8,280 bases of DNA from JAZGAE01 sp036475545 (GCA_036475545.1 JAZGAE010000136.1:1-8280); one strand, 5' to 3'; positions 1 to 5,728 are shown, counted from the first letter of the stretch. Notes: generated by a model from the sequence alone, not told the origin. Numbers and translations are program-made.

Positions 1-16
1 ACGGTTCCCATCTCCC

Positions 17-50
17 TTAACCGATTCTTAACTTTTAACGTTCCCTTAAC
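17..50. promoter_or_regulatory. Tandem pair of CtrA-type binding boxes
   Basis: Two perfect matches to the alphaproteobacterial CtrA consensus TTAA-N7-TTAAC are seen: TTAACCGATTCTTAAC at 17-32 and TTAACGTTCCCTTAAC at 35-50. All four half-sites read TTAAC, starting at 17, 28, 35 and 46, so box starts are 18 bp apart. CtrA is the cell-cycle and motility response regulator of Alphaproteobacteria. No convincing -10 follows on the plus strand within the usual distance and the first plus-strand gene starts 270 bp away. The likelier target is therefore a leftward gene beyond the window edge. That target is inference; the boxes themselves are directly visible. Confidence 0.7.
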
Positions 51-319
51 CTATTTGGGACGGGCGGCCTTCCGCAACAAAATGCGGCGCAAAATCTATA
101 CACCCCAGTGTGGGCCGTGTCGGATTTTAACGAAATTCGAGATAATTTGTTGACATCGGCCCGGCGAGGCGTCCCCGGCCGCCCCGATCGGGGCCCCGGG
201 CCCTTTCGGCACGGCCGGCCAAGACGGTCTGGCCATCCAAGGCAGGCGAGGCGGCCCGGCCCACGCCCCACCCCCGCGCGGCGCTTCCTTTTTCCATCCG
301 GCCGCGCTCTAATGCCGGC
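51..319. other. Non-coding GC-rich, palindrome-rich stretch
   Basis: I see no supported gene here. It holds a small hairpin (CCGCA at 72-76 with TGCGG at 83-87), an AT-richer patch at 119-155, and from about 156 a very GC-rich segment. That segment contains a perfect 14-bp palindrome GCCCCGATCGGGGC at 181-194, directly followed by GGGCCC at 198-203. A TTGACA at 150-155 has no -10 at a suitable distance. Open frames that cross this stretch on either strand lack recognisable protein features and look like products of high GC content. Confidence 0.5.
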
Positions 320-742
320 ATGGACAAGGCGGCTTTCCGGGGTAAAAAGTCCGGCCGTTTTCGGCCCGGTCGCGCCGGCGGCGCGGCGCTGCTTGCTTTC
401 CTCTTGTGGGCTCCGGTTGGTCTCGGCGCGGGCTGGGCGCTGGCCGGCGAGACGGACCGGAATCGGCCCGCCGCGCACCTGTTCTCGGTCCAGTTGACGG
501 GCTCCCCGGGGGTCGCCTTCACCGGCGAGTGCTCGGTGGAAACGGCGGCCGCGAGCGAGGAGCATTCGCTCAATGGCGAGGTGCCCTTCTCGCGGGAGCT
601 GACGGGCCGCGGCCTCGAGTGCCGGTTCGTGAACGGGGCCGGCGGGGGCGAGCTGACCGTGGAGATGCGCAAGAACGGCTACCTCCATTTCCGCTCGAGC
701 ACGGCGGAACCGCACGGGGAGGTGTCTTTCTCGATCCGCTAA
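320..742 (+). CDS. Small exported protein of unknown function
   Basis: A 140-residue protein. The N-terminus has a basic region (K9, K10, R13, R15, R18), a hydrophobic core at about residues 20-36, and an Ala-x-Ala-like site (ALA at 40-42), so a Sec signal peptide cleaved near residue 42 is likely and the mature protein would be periplasmic or secreted. The mature part of roughly 98 residues alternates polar and hydrophobic residues in short strands, suggesting a small beta-rich fold. It has exactly two cysteines (C71 and C101), which could form a disulfide. I do not recognise the family by name and assign no function. The ATG at 320 was chosen because it places the basic region directly before the hydrophobic core; no good Shine-Dalgarno precedes it. 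The gene runs toward the amidotransferase gene, which is convergent. Confidence 0.62.
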   Translation: MDKAAFRGKKSGRFRPGRAGGAALLAFLLWAPVGLGAGWALAGETDRNRPAAHLFSVQLTGSPGVAFTGECSVETAAASEEHSLNGEVPFSRELTGRGLECRFVNGAGGGELTVEMRKNGYLHFRSSTAEPHGEVSFSIR

Positions 743-765
743 GCCTCGTTCGGCCGGCGTTCAGG

Positions 766-962
766 GGCGCCGGGATTGGCGGCCGCGGGCGCGGTTTCCT
801 CCTCGATCAACTCGAAGCGGATGCGCATGTCCGGGTCCACCGCATCGAGCGGCGTGGCAGCCCGCTATGTCTCGGCGCCGGGATTGGCGGCTTAGCTGGC
901 GGCCGCGGGCGCGGTTTCCTCCTCGATCAGCTCGAAGCGGATGCGCATGTCCGGGTCCACCG
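766..962 (-). repeat. Imperfect tandem duplication of the amidotransferase 3' end
   Basis: The segment 766-842 repeats at 874-962. The core, 777-842 against 897-962, matches at 65 of 66 positions (A810 versus G930). The flanking 18 bases at 766-783 also recur at 874-891. The two copies differ by a 12-bp in-frame insertion in the gene-proximal copy that carries the TAA stop now ending the gene. Read on the minus strand, the distal copy is in the same frame and encodes the same tail (DPDMRIRFELIEEETAPAAA), then continues NPGAPERRPNEA to a TAG at 739-741. A spacer of 31 bp (843-873) separates the copies. The repeat is directly visible; its origin by slippage or unequal crossover is inferred. Confidence 0.88.
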
Positions 963-1734
963 TGTAGACCGTGCCGTCGGGAACCTGGAGCCAGCGCTCG
1001 TCGGTGATCGGCTCGGAGGCCACCTCCACCGCGCGGTAGGCGGCGTCCCGGTGATGGTGCACGTGCGGCAGCCCGCAGATCTCGCACTCGTGGACCCCCT
1101 CACGCTCGAGGTACCAGAGCGAGCGGTGCCACTTCGAGCCCAGCAACTGCTCGCCATCGGTCCACAGGACGTTGAGGGAGGTTTTCGCTTTCGGCTCGAC
1201 CTCGCGGGACCAATCGATGACGAGCCTGAGGCACAGGCGCAGGGTCTGGATGAGGGGACGACCCGGGTCCTGGTCGTGCAGCGACAGCAGCAGGCGAAAG
1301 ATGTGCTCGCTGTCCGTGGTGCCATCGATCTCGTCGCGGTGGAGGGGGCTCATCGCCTCGAGCATCCGCATCCGCACTTGCTCGAAGTTGCGCACGGTGC
1401 CGTTGTGGGCGAAGGCCCAGCGCCCGTGCACGAACGGATGGGTGTTCTCGATGCCCGGCGAGCCGACGGTGGCGCGGCGCACGTGCGCCAGGACCGTGTC
1501 GGAATAGGCGCGCGCGGCCACCCGCCGGAAATGCTCGCCTTGGTAGGCCGCCCAGGCCTGCCTCTCCACGCGGGGCAGCTCGTCCGCATAGGTGACCACG
1601 CCCCAGCCGTGGCCGTGGGGCCGGCCCTCGGTCATGTCGGCGCGGCTCTGGGCCATGAGGGCGTTCTGCGCGTGAACCAGGCTGCATTCGACCTTGGTCG
1701 GTTCACTCGCCCGGAATCCGTAGAGTCGGCACAT
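892..1734 (-). CDS. Class II glutamine amidotransferase (YafJ/EgtC-like)
   Basis: A 280-residue member of the N-terminal-nucleophile class II glutamine amidotransferases, which hydrolyse an amide side chain through the N-terminal cysteine exposed after Met removal. Visible family signatures are MCRLYGF at 1-7 (nucleophile C2), the HGHGWG segment at 40-45, AHVRRATVG at 83-91, NTHPF at 97-101 followed by FAHNG at 108-112, and TDSEHIF at 140-146. The C-terminal ASEPITDERW segment (239-248) is also typical. Length fits standalone YafJ/EgtC/DUG3-type enzymes, whose substrates range from ergothioneine intermediates to glutathione-related peptides. No egt genes lie nearby, so the substrate is unknown. 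Odd points: a CEICGLPHVHHH stretch at 217-228 that could bind metal, and a stop codon inside a duplicated tail. The start is fixed by the required Met-Cys; the upstream DNA lacks a clear Shine-Dalgarno. Confidence 0.92.
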   Translation of the reverse strand: MCRLYGFRASEPTKVECSLVHAQNALMAQSRADMTEGRPHGHGWGVVTYADELPRVERQAWAAYQGEHFRRVAARAYSDTVLAHVRRATVGSPGIENTHPFVHGRWAFAHNGTVRNFEQVRMRMLEAMSPLHRDEIDGTTDSEHIFRLLLSLHDQDPGRPLIQTLRLCLRLVIDWSREVEPKAKTSLNVLWTDGEQLLGSKWHRSLWYLEREGVHECEICGLPHVHHHRDAAYRAVEVASEPITDERWLQVPDGTVYTVDPDMRIRFELIEEETAPAAAS

Positions 1735-1894
1735 GAGCTGTCGTCAGTATACGGCGCGGAGCCCGGCGCCGGCGAGGCTTCGGTTTCCCGTGGTCCGAGA
1801 CGCCAACCGCTGGCATTGTAGGCGCAACCAAAGATTAATAACCGCAGCCGATGATTGACGCGGGAAACGCTGACTGACGGGGGCTGATCTTCGG
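1735..1894. promoter_or_regulatory. Divergent intergenic region
   Basis: These 160 bp lie between the start codons of the leftward amidotransferase and the rightward sulfotransferase, so both promoters should be here. The AT-richer patch at 1828-1852 is the only clear base-composition change. A TATACT on the minus strand (1746-1751) lies only about 11 bp before the amidotransferase ATG and has no matching -35. A G-rich stretch at 1878-1883 may act as a weak ribosome site for the sulfotransferase. No promoter can be named with confidence. Confidence 0.4.
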
Positions 1895-2719
1895 ATGGCG
1901 AACTTCTTCATCGGCGGGGCGATGCGCAGCGGCACCACGTTGCTGCAGGGAATTCTTTGCAGCGACGAGGCGACCAACCCCATGATCGCAGAAGCCAACT
2001 ATTTTTTCCACATGGTCCGCATCTACGAGCACGGGCGCGAGCACTTCGACGCCTTCGGCAAGCACTACTTCCGTGACCTGGCCGAGTACGAGCGGTTCAA
2101 CCGGGAGAACGTGCGGCGTTTTCTGGAGATAACCCGCGAACGGTGGTCGCCGTGCGCCCACCTCGTGCTCAAGCACCCGGAGATGACGCGGGACTTTGGG
2201 GCGATCCACGTGCTGGTGCCGGACGCAAGGTTCATCGTCGTGGTCCGCGACCCGCGCGACACCATCGCCTCGATGATGGGAGTCGCAGAAAGGCAGGCAA
2301 AACAAGGCCGGCGCAGCAGGTTCGCGTCCATGGGCCGCGATATGAGGCGGCTCGCGCAGCTCTATAAATCGTTCTACGGTCCGTTCTTGAACCTCACCGA
2401 CGACCGGCTGAAGGCGGTGACATTGATGCTCAAGTACGAGAACCTCGTGACGAACCCGGACAGGGTCGTGAAGGAGATCGCCGCCTTCACGGGCCTGAAC
2501 CTTGCCGGCTTCGACCCCGGTCGGCCTTGGCCGCGGGCGGCCGACGACCTGGACACGAGGAAGGAAGGGTGGGTGGAGGCCCCGTGGGCGTCGGAGCAGT
2601 ATGGCGAGGCCATCTCCCGAGAGCGGATCGGAAGCTACCGCGAGCGCCTGAGCGGGGACGAGGCGGCCACCATCGAGCGCGAGTGCGCGGATGTTTTCGA
2701 GACCTTCGGCTACCAGTAG
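1895..2719 (+). CDS. Sulfotransferase family protein
   Basis: A 274-residue protein of the PAPS-dependent sulfotransferase superfamily, which moves a sulfuryl group from 3'-phosphoadenylyl sulfate to a sugar, protein or lipid acceptor. The 5'-phosphosulfate loop is visible at the N-terminus: FFIGGAMRSGTTLLQ at 4-18, with RSGTT at 11-15. The 3'-phosphate site is RFIVVVRDPRDTIASMM at 112-128, with R118 and S126 as expected ligands. A conserved LVLKHPEMTRDF segment follows the family pattern at 90-101, and the C-terminus (SYRERL at 247-252, ending FGYQ) matches the usual tail. There is no signal peptide or membrane segment, so a cytoplasmic enzyme is likely. Length is typical for the short bacterial Sulfotransferase_3 type. 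It is followed 99 bp later by a putative glycosyltransferase, which suggests a glycan acceptor. The acceptor itself cannot be read from the sequence. Confidence 0.88.
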   Translation: MANFFIGGAMRSGTTLLQGILCSDEATNPMIAEANYFFHMVRIYEHGREHFDAFGKHYFRDLAEYERFNRENVRRFLEITRERWSPCAHLVLKHPEMTRDFGAIHVLVPDARFIVVVRDPRDTIASMMGVAERQAKQGRRSRFASMGRDMRRLAQLYKSFYGPFLNLTDDRLKAVTLMLKYENLVTNPDRVVKEIAAFTGLNLAGFDPGRPWPRAADDLDTRKEGWVEAPWASEQYGEAISRERIGSYRERLSGDEAATIERECADVFETFGYQ

Positions 2720-2818
2720 ACTCCGACCTTACGGCTCGAGACGCCACCGCCGACGGCGGCGGAACGTCGGCCCGCTATATCGCGCGGCGCGGCGCGGCGC
2801 AGCCAAGCGGGGGCGCGC
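2720..2818. other. Spacer between sulfotransferase and glycosyltransferase genes
   Basis: This 99-bp gap holds a short hairpin (CCGCC at 2747-2751 with GGCGG at 2755-2759) and three tandem GGCGC units at 2786-2800. The hairpin has no T-run after it, so it is not a clear terminator. A TATATC at 2776-2781 could be a -10 but has no -35. Co-transcription of the two genes is plausible but not shown. Confidence 0.4.
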
Positions 2819-3685
2819 TTGAAGATCCTGGTCACCATCGCGCATTTCTTCGACTCGCGGGGAGACCGGTTCTACGGCTCGACCGGCCCGAACGCGCAGC
2901 AGCGGATCCACGGGCTCACCCAGTGCGTGGCCTCCCTCCACCAGAGCCTCGGCAAGGCCCAGACCAAGCTGGTCGAGTTGAGCCGCCCGATTCTGACGCC
3001 CGTGACCAAGGTCCAGACGAACGACATCGATGTCGTCATCTGCACGACCGGGGGCAATCATCTGGTTGGGCAACTCCCCGTGCCGGAGGCCATGTACGAG
3101 CACCGCGAAGTCGAGGCCGAGCCCATGCTGCTCGGGTTCGCGTGCCACGAGGTGCTTCGCGACCGCCTCGGGGAGTACGATTACTATTGCTATCTCGAGG
3201 ACGACCTGGCCATTCAGGACCCGTGGTTCTTCGCCAAGCTCAAGTGGTTCACCGACCGCGCCAGCGACGGGGCGCTGCTCCAGCCCAACCGCTTCGAGCT
3301 CTCGATAGCCGAGCCCATCCGCAAGCTCTACATCGATGGGCACATCTCCGTCGACTTCGCGAGCGAGTGGCAGGACATCCGCGACCGGCCCCGGCTGAAC
3401 GCCACCGTCTTCGGAGTGCGCGTCACCTTCGAGCGCACCCCCAATCCCCATTCGGGATGCTTCTTCGTCAACAGCAATCAGATGGCGACCTGGGCCGAGC
3501 GGCCCTATTTCCTGGACCGGGACGTGAGCTTCGCGGGACAGCTCGAGAGCGCGGCCACCCTCGGCATCATGAAGACCTTCCGCATCTACAAGCCGGCCGT
3601 GGCCAACGCCGGCTTCCTTGAGATCCTTCACACCAACAACCGCTACCTCGGCCACCGGCTGAAGGTCGACCCGAAGCGCGGTTAG
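2819..3685 (+). CDS. Putative glycosyltransferase (GT-A-like), TTG start
   Basis: A 288-residue protein. It opens with KILVTIAHFFD, a Rossmann-like first strand seen in many glycosyltransferases. A second strand, IDVVICTTGG, lies at 70-79. At 121-130 the segment DYYCYLEDDL places an acidic EDD triplet after a hydrophobic strand, as in the metal-binding DxD motif of GT-A nucleotide-sugar transferases. It is followed by DPWFFAKLKWF, a common helix after that motif. No signal peptide or membrane helix is seen. The TTG start at 2819 is chosen because the first beta strand begins directly after it and a GGGGG lies 5 bases upstream (2809-2813); no ATG in frame would leave the strand intact. The upstream sulfotransferase suggests joint action on one glycan. 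The family name is not certain; donor, acceptor and linkage are unknown. Confidence 0.66.
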   Translation: MKILVTIAHFFDSRGDRFYGSTGPNAQQRIHGLTQCVASLHQSLGKAQTKLVELSRPILTPVTKVQTNDIDVVICTTGGNHLVGQLPVPEAMYEHREVEAEPMLLGFACHEVLRDRLGEYDYYCYLEDDLAIQDPWFFAKLKWFTDRASDGALLQPNRFELSIAEPIRKLYIDGHISVDFASEWQDIRDRPRLNATVFGVRVTFERTPNPHSGCFFVNSNQMATWAERPYFLDRDVSFAGQLESAATLGIMKTFRIYKPAVANAGFLEILHTNNRYLGHRLKVDPKRG

Positions 3686-3725
3686 CCAGCGTCGCGGCGA
3701 AGCGGTGCCGGTTGACTGGCGCCGA

Positions 3726-3787
3726 GACCGCGGCAGGGGCCAACGCCGAGCCCTGGGACCGCGGCAGGGGCCAACGCCGAGCCCTGG
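3726..3787. repeat. Perfect 31-bp tandem repeat, two copies
   Basis: The unit at 3726-3756 is repeated without mismatch at 3757-3787. It begins GACCGCGGCAGGGGCC and ends GAGCCCTGG. It sits in the 162-bp gap between two convergent genes (stops at 3685 and 3848). The period is not a multiple of three and no gene is supported here, so the repeat is non-coding. No T-run marks a terminator for either gene in this gap. Confidence 0.9.
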
Positions 3788-3847
3788 GGTGGGCCCCGTT
3801 TCCGCCCTCGAACCCACCTCGAAGACGCCGTCCGTCGGGGAGCGCCG

Positions 3848-5131
3848 CTACTCGTCGCTCGGCATGACCGCGTCTGCGAGGATCGCGGCGGTGAAGTTGC
3901 TGTTCTCGATGTGCGCCTTCGTCAAATTGGCGCCCGTGAGGTTGGCTTTCTCCAGGTTGGCGCCCGTGAGGTTGGCCGCCATCAGGTTGGCGCCGCTCAA
4001 ATCGGCGCTCATGAGGTCCGCCCCCGCCAGGTTTGCGGGCCACTGGCGGCCGGTCGGTTTGCCGGAGAGGTCCTTGAGCTCCGCCGGCCCGAGATTGGCG
4101 TTCTTGAGGTCCGCCCCCACGAGTGTCGTCTTGCTGAGATTGGCGCCGGCCAGGTCCGCCTCGGTCAAGTCGGCGCCCCCGAGATTGGACCCGGAAAAAT
4201 CAATCATGGTGAGCAGGCTGTGGTCCAGCTTGGCGTTGGTCAGATCGCTCTGGCGCACGGTCGCGCCGCTCAGGTTCGCGCCGGAGAGGTTGACGTTGCT
4301 GAGGTCGATTTCGTCGAACTTGGCGCGGATGCCTTCGACGCCAAAGCTCCTGATCCAGTCCTCGTGCAGGCGGAGCGCGCGGCGGATGTCGTTGGGGAGG
4401 TTCTCGAGTTCGCGGACGAAGATACCCCGTTCGAAATCGGCCCCGGCCATGTCCACGTTGTCGAGCACCGCGCCGGTCAGCTCGGCACCGCGGAAGCACG
4501 CGTTGGTGACGAGGGCACTCGAGAGATTCGCCCCCACCAGTTTGGTGCCGACCAGCTTGGCCCCGGTGAGGTTGGCGTTGGAGAGGTCGGCGCCCGTCAG
4601 GTTCGACCCGCTGAGATCGGCATTTCTCAGGTTGGCATCGTGCAGTTTGGCGCCCCGCAGGTCGGTTTGCGCGATGACCGCGGACGACAGGCGGACACCG
4701 GTCAGGTTCACGCCCGCCATGTTGGCGCGGCGGATCTCGATGCCGGCGCTGTCTGGTCGCGCCACGGCGGAGCCGTCTTCGCAGGTCCGCATGAGGATGC
4801 CGTCCCTAAGATCCGCGTGGGACATGTCGACGGCGGTCATGTTGGCGCCGCGCAGGCGCACGCCCCGGAGGTCGGCGTGTTTGAACGTCGCCCCCGACAG
4901 GTCCGCTTCCAGCAGGTCGGCGCCGAAAAGGTCCGCCTTGTCGAAGCAGGCGTAAGCCAAAACGCTGCGGCGCATGATGGTGCCCACGAGTCTCGCCGAC
5001 TTGAGGTTGGCGGAACTGAGGTCGAACCCGGTGAGGTCGCGCAGGCTGAGGTTCGCGCGAAGGCCGCCGTCCACGTGCTCGATCCAGTTCGCGTGGCGCT
5101 CGAGGATGTCCTGAACTTCGGCGGGGGTCAT
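3848..5131 (-). CDS. Two-module pentapeptide-repeat protein
   Basis: A 427-residue protein made mostly of A(D/N)LxG-type pentapeptide repeats, which fold as a right-handed quadrilateral beta helix. Repeats cover about 28-112, 131-235 and 273-425. Two similar modules are visible. Each starts with a short helical lead-in: HANWIEHVDGGLRANLSL from residue 13 and HEDWIRSFGVEGIRAKFDEI from residue 256, sharing HxxWI, a glycine and RA before the first repeats. Non-repeat linkers lie near 113-130, 236-255 and 350-366. There is no signal peptide or membrane segment, so a cytoplasmic protein is likely. Known relatives include DNA-gyrase-protecting Qnr/MfpA proteins and many of unknown role; the two-module layout is unlike Qnr, and no function is assigned. 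The ATG is supported by AAGGA on the minus strand (5138-5142), 6 bases before it. Confidence 0.93.
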   Translation of the reverse strand: MTPAEVQDILERHANWIEHVDGGLRANLSLRDLTGFDLSSANLKSARLVGTIMRRSVLAYACFDKADLFGADLLEADLSGATFKHADLRGVRLRGANMTAVDMSHADLRDGILMRTCEDGSAVARPDSAGIEIRRANMAGVNLTGVRLSSAVIAQTDLRGAKLHDANLRNADLSGSNLTGADLSNANLTGAKLVGTKLVGANLSSALVTNACFRGAELTGAVLDNVDMAGADFERGIFVRELENLPNDIRRALRLHEDWIRSFGVEGIRAKFDEIDLSNVNLSGANLSGATVRQSDLTNAKLDHSLLTMIDFSGSNLGGADLTEADLAGANLSKTTLVGADLKNANLGPAELKDLSGKPTGRQWPANLAGADLMSADLSGANLMAANLTGANLEKANLTGANLTKAHIENSNFTAAILADAVMPSDE

Positions 5132-5150
5132 CGCGAATCCTTCACGAACG

Positions 5151-5196
5151 CTTCCGCTCGCGGAAGGCCGTCGCCGGCATCGAATCGATTCGTGCC
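5151..5196 (-). promoter_or_regulatory. Inverted repeats upstream of the pentapeptide-repeat gene
   Basis: Two inverted repeats lie 20-65 bp before the start codon. The proximal one is CTTCCG-CTCG-CGGAAG at 5151-5166, a perfect 6-bp stem. The distal one is a perfect 12-bp palindrome CGAATCGATTCG at 5181-5192, extended to 5176-5196 by four more pairs if one T (5180) is bulged. The distal element could be an operator for a dimeric regulator; the proximal one could fold in the mRNA just before the ribosome site. Both roles are inference. Confidence 0.45.
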
Positions 5197-5510
5197 GAAG
5201 CCACCCTATTCCGGCTTTGGTTTACGGAGGTTTAAGAACCATTTTTAGAAGGGTTCCATTTTACCGGGCCTCGCCGGCCAAGCGGCACGACCGCGACGCG
5301 CCCGTTCACGCCGCGAGGCGGGCCGATAGGTTGCCGGCCAAAGCGATATGCAAGGGGCGGGCGGCGTGGCTCACGATCGTGAAGGCGGCCGGGGAACCGG
5401 CGTGTATGACCCGCCCGACGGCGCGAGGGTCCACCAGGCGGGGCCGGGGCCTCGGGATGTTGGGGCGGCCGAGGCCGGCGCAGGCAACAAATCTATAACC
5501 CTACAATTGG

Positions 5511-5551
5511 TATGGGAAATGTATGGGAACTAGCGGCCGGTCGGTTATAAT
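5511..5551 (+). promoter_or_regulatory. Candidate promoter with direct repeats for the histidine kinase gene
   Basis: A consensus TATAAT lies at 5546-5551, striking in such GC-rich DNA. No -35 hexamer resembling TTGACA is found 16-18 bp upstream. Instead, the octamer TATGGGAA occurs at 5511-5518 and again at 5522-5529, offset by 11 bp, about one helical turn, and overlapping the -35 position. That layout fits an activator-dependent promoter. The kinase ATG is about 260 bp downstream, giving a long leader. Confidence 0.4.
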
Positions 5552-5596
5552 CCCCTGACGGTCAAGATCAGGTCATCGCGGTTTTCGGGGGGAGAC

Positions 5597-5632
5597 GCGC
5601 GAAAATCCGGGTAGGCGCGAAAATCCGGGTAG
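5597..5632. repeat. Perfect 18-bp tandem repeat, two copies
   Basis: The unit GCGCGAAAATCCGGGTAG occurs at 5597-5614 and again immediately at 5615-5632 with no mismatch. It lies in the presumed leader of the histidine kinase gene, after the TATAAT box. No protein product is supported. Confidence 0.9.
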
Positions 5633-5657
5633 GAACGGCTCGACCGGCGTGACTCTT

Positions 5658-5728
5658 CCCGCTTGAGCGGGTCTCTGTGACGAAATCGCGGTCTGTTGGC
5701 TTGGCGCTCCGCGCGTGGTCAGCCACGC
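5658..5728 (+). other. Two hairpins in the histidine kinase leader
   Basis: CCCGC-TTGA-GCGGG at 5658-5671 and GCGTGG-TCAG-CCACGC at 5713-5728 are perfect short stems with four-base loops. Neither is followed by a T-run, so they are not typical terminators. They might structure the long 5' leader of the kinase mRNA. No known riboswitch class is recognised. Confidence 0.35.

Noticed and set aside
150..155. TTGACA as a -35 box
   Set aside because: The DNA 16-18 bp downstream is purely GC-rich and has nothing like a -10.
35..715. Minus-strand open frames over 35-715 and 127-672
   Set aside because: They are rich in Arg, Pro and Ala with no domain, and the plus-strand frame at 320-742 has a credible signal peptide instead.
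1746..1751. TATACT on the minus strand before the amidotransferase gene
   Set aside because: It would imply a leaderless mRNA, and no -35 is seen at the right distance.
406..1821. Long plus-strand open frame of 471 codons
   Set aside because: It runs antisense to the well-supported amidotransferase and overlaps the exported-protein gene; its translation is low-complexity and lacks motifs. High GC content keeps it open.
3726..3787. Short direct repeats as a CRISPR array
   Set aside because: The two copies are directly adjacent with no spacers, and no cas gene is present.
2729..3817. Minus-strand open frame of 362 codons
   Set aside because: Antisense to the putative glycosyltransferase, which has a much more protein-like composition and a matching start region.
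5221..5236. CtrA-like TTTA-N7-TTAAG upstream of the pentapeptide-repeat gene
   Set aside because: It has a mismatch in one half-site and lacks the final C, so it is too weak next to the perfect boxes at 17-50.
3705..5248. Long plus-strand open frames over the pentapeptide-repeat gene (3705-4955 and 3911-5248)
   Set aside because: They are mirror images of the regular repeat codons; their own repeat pattern is a consequence of the real minus-strand gene.
5217..5533. Two small plus-strand open frames in the long intergenic region
   Set aside because: No recognisable protein features, no clear ribosome site, and they overlap each other in different frames.
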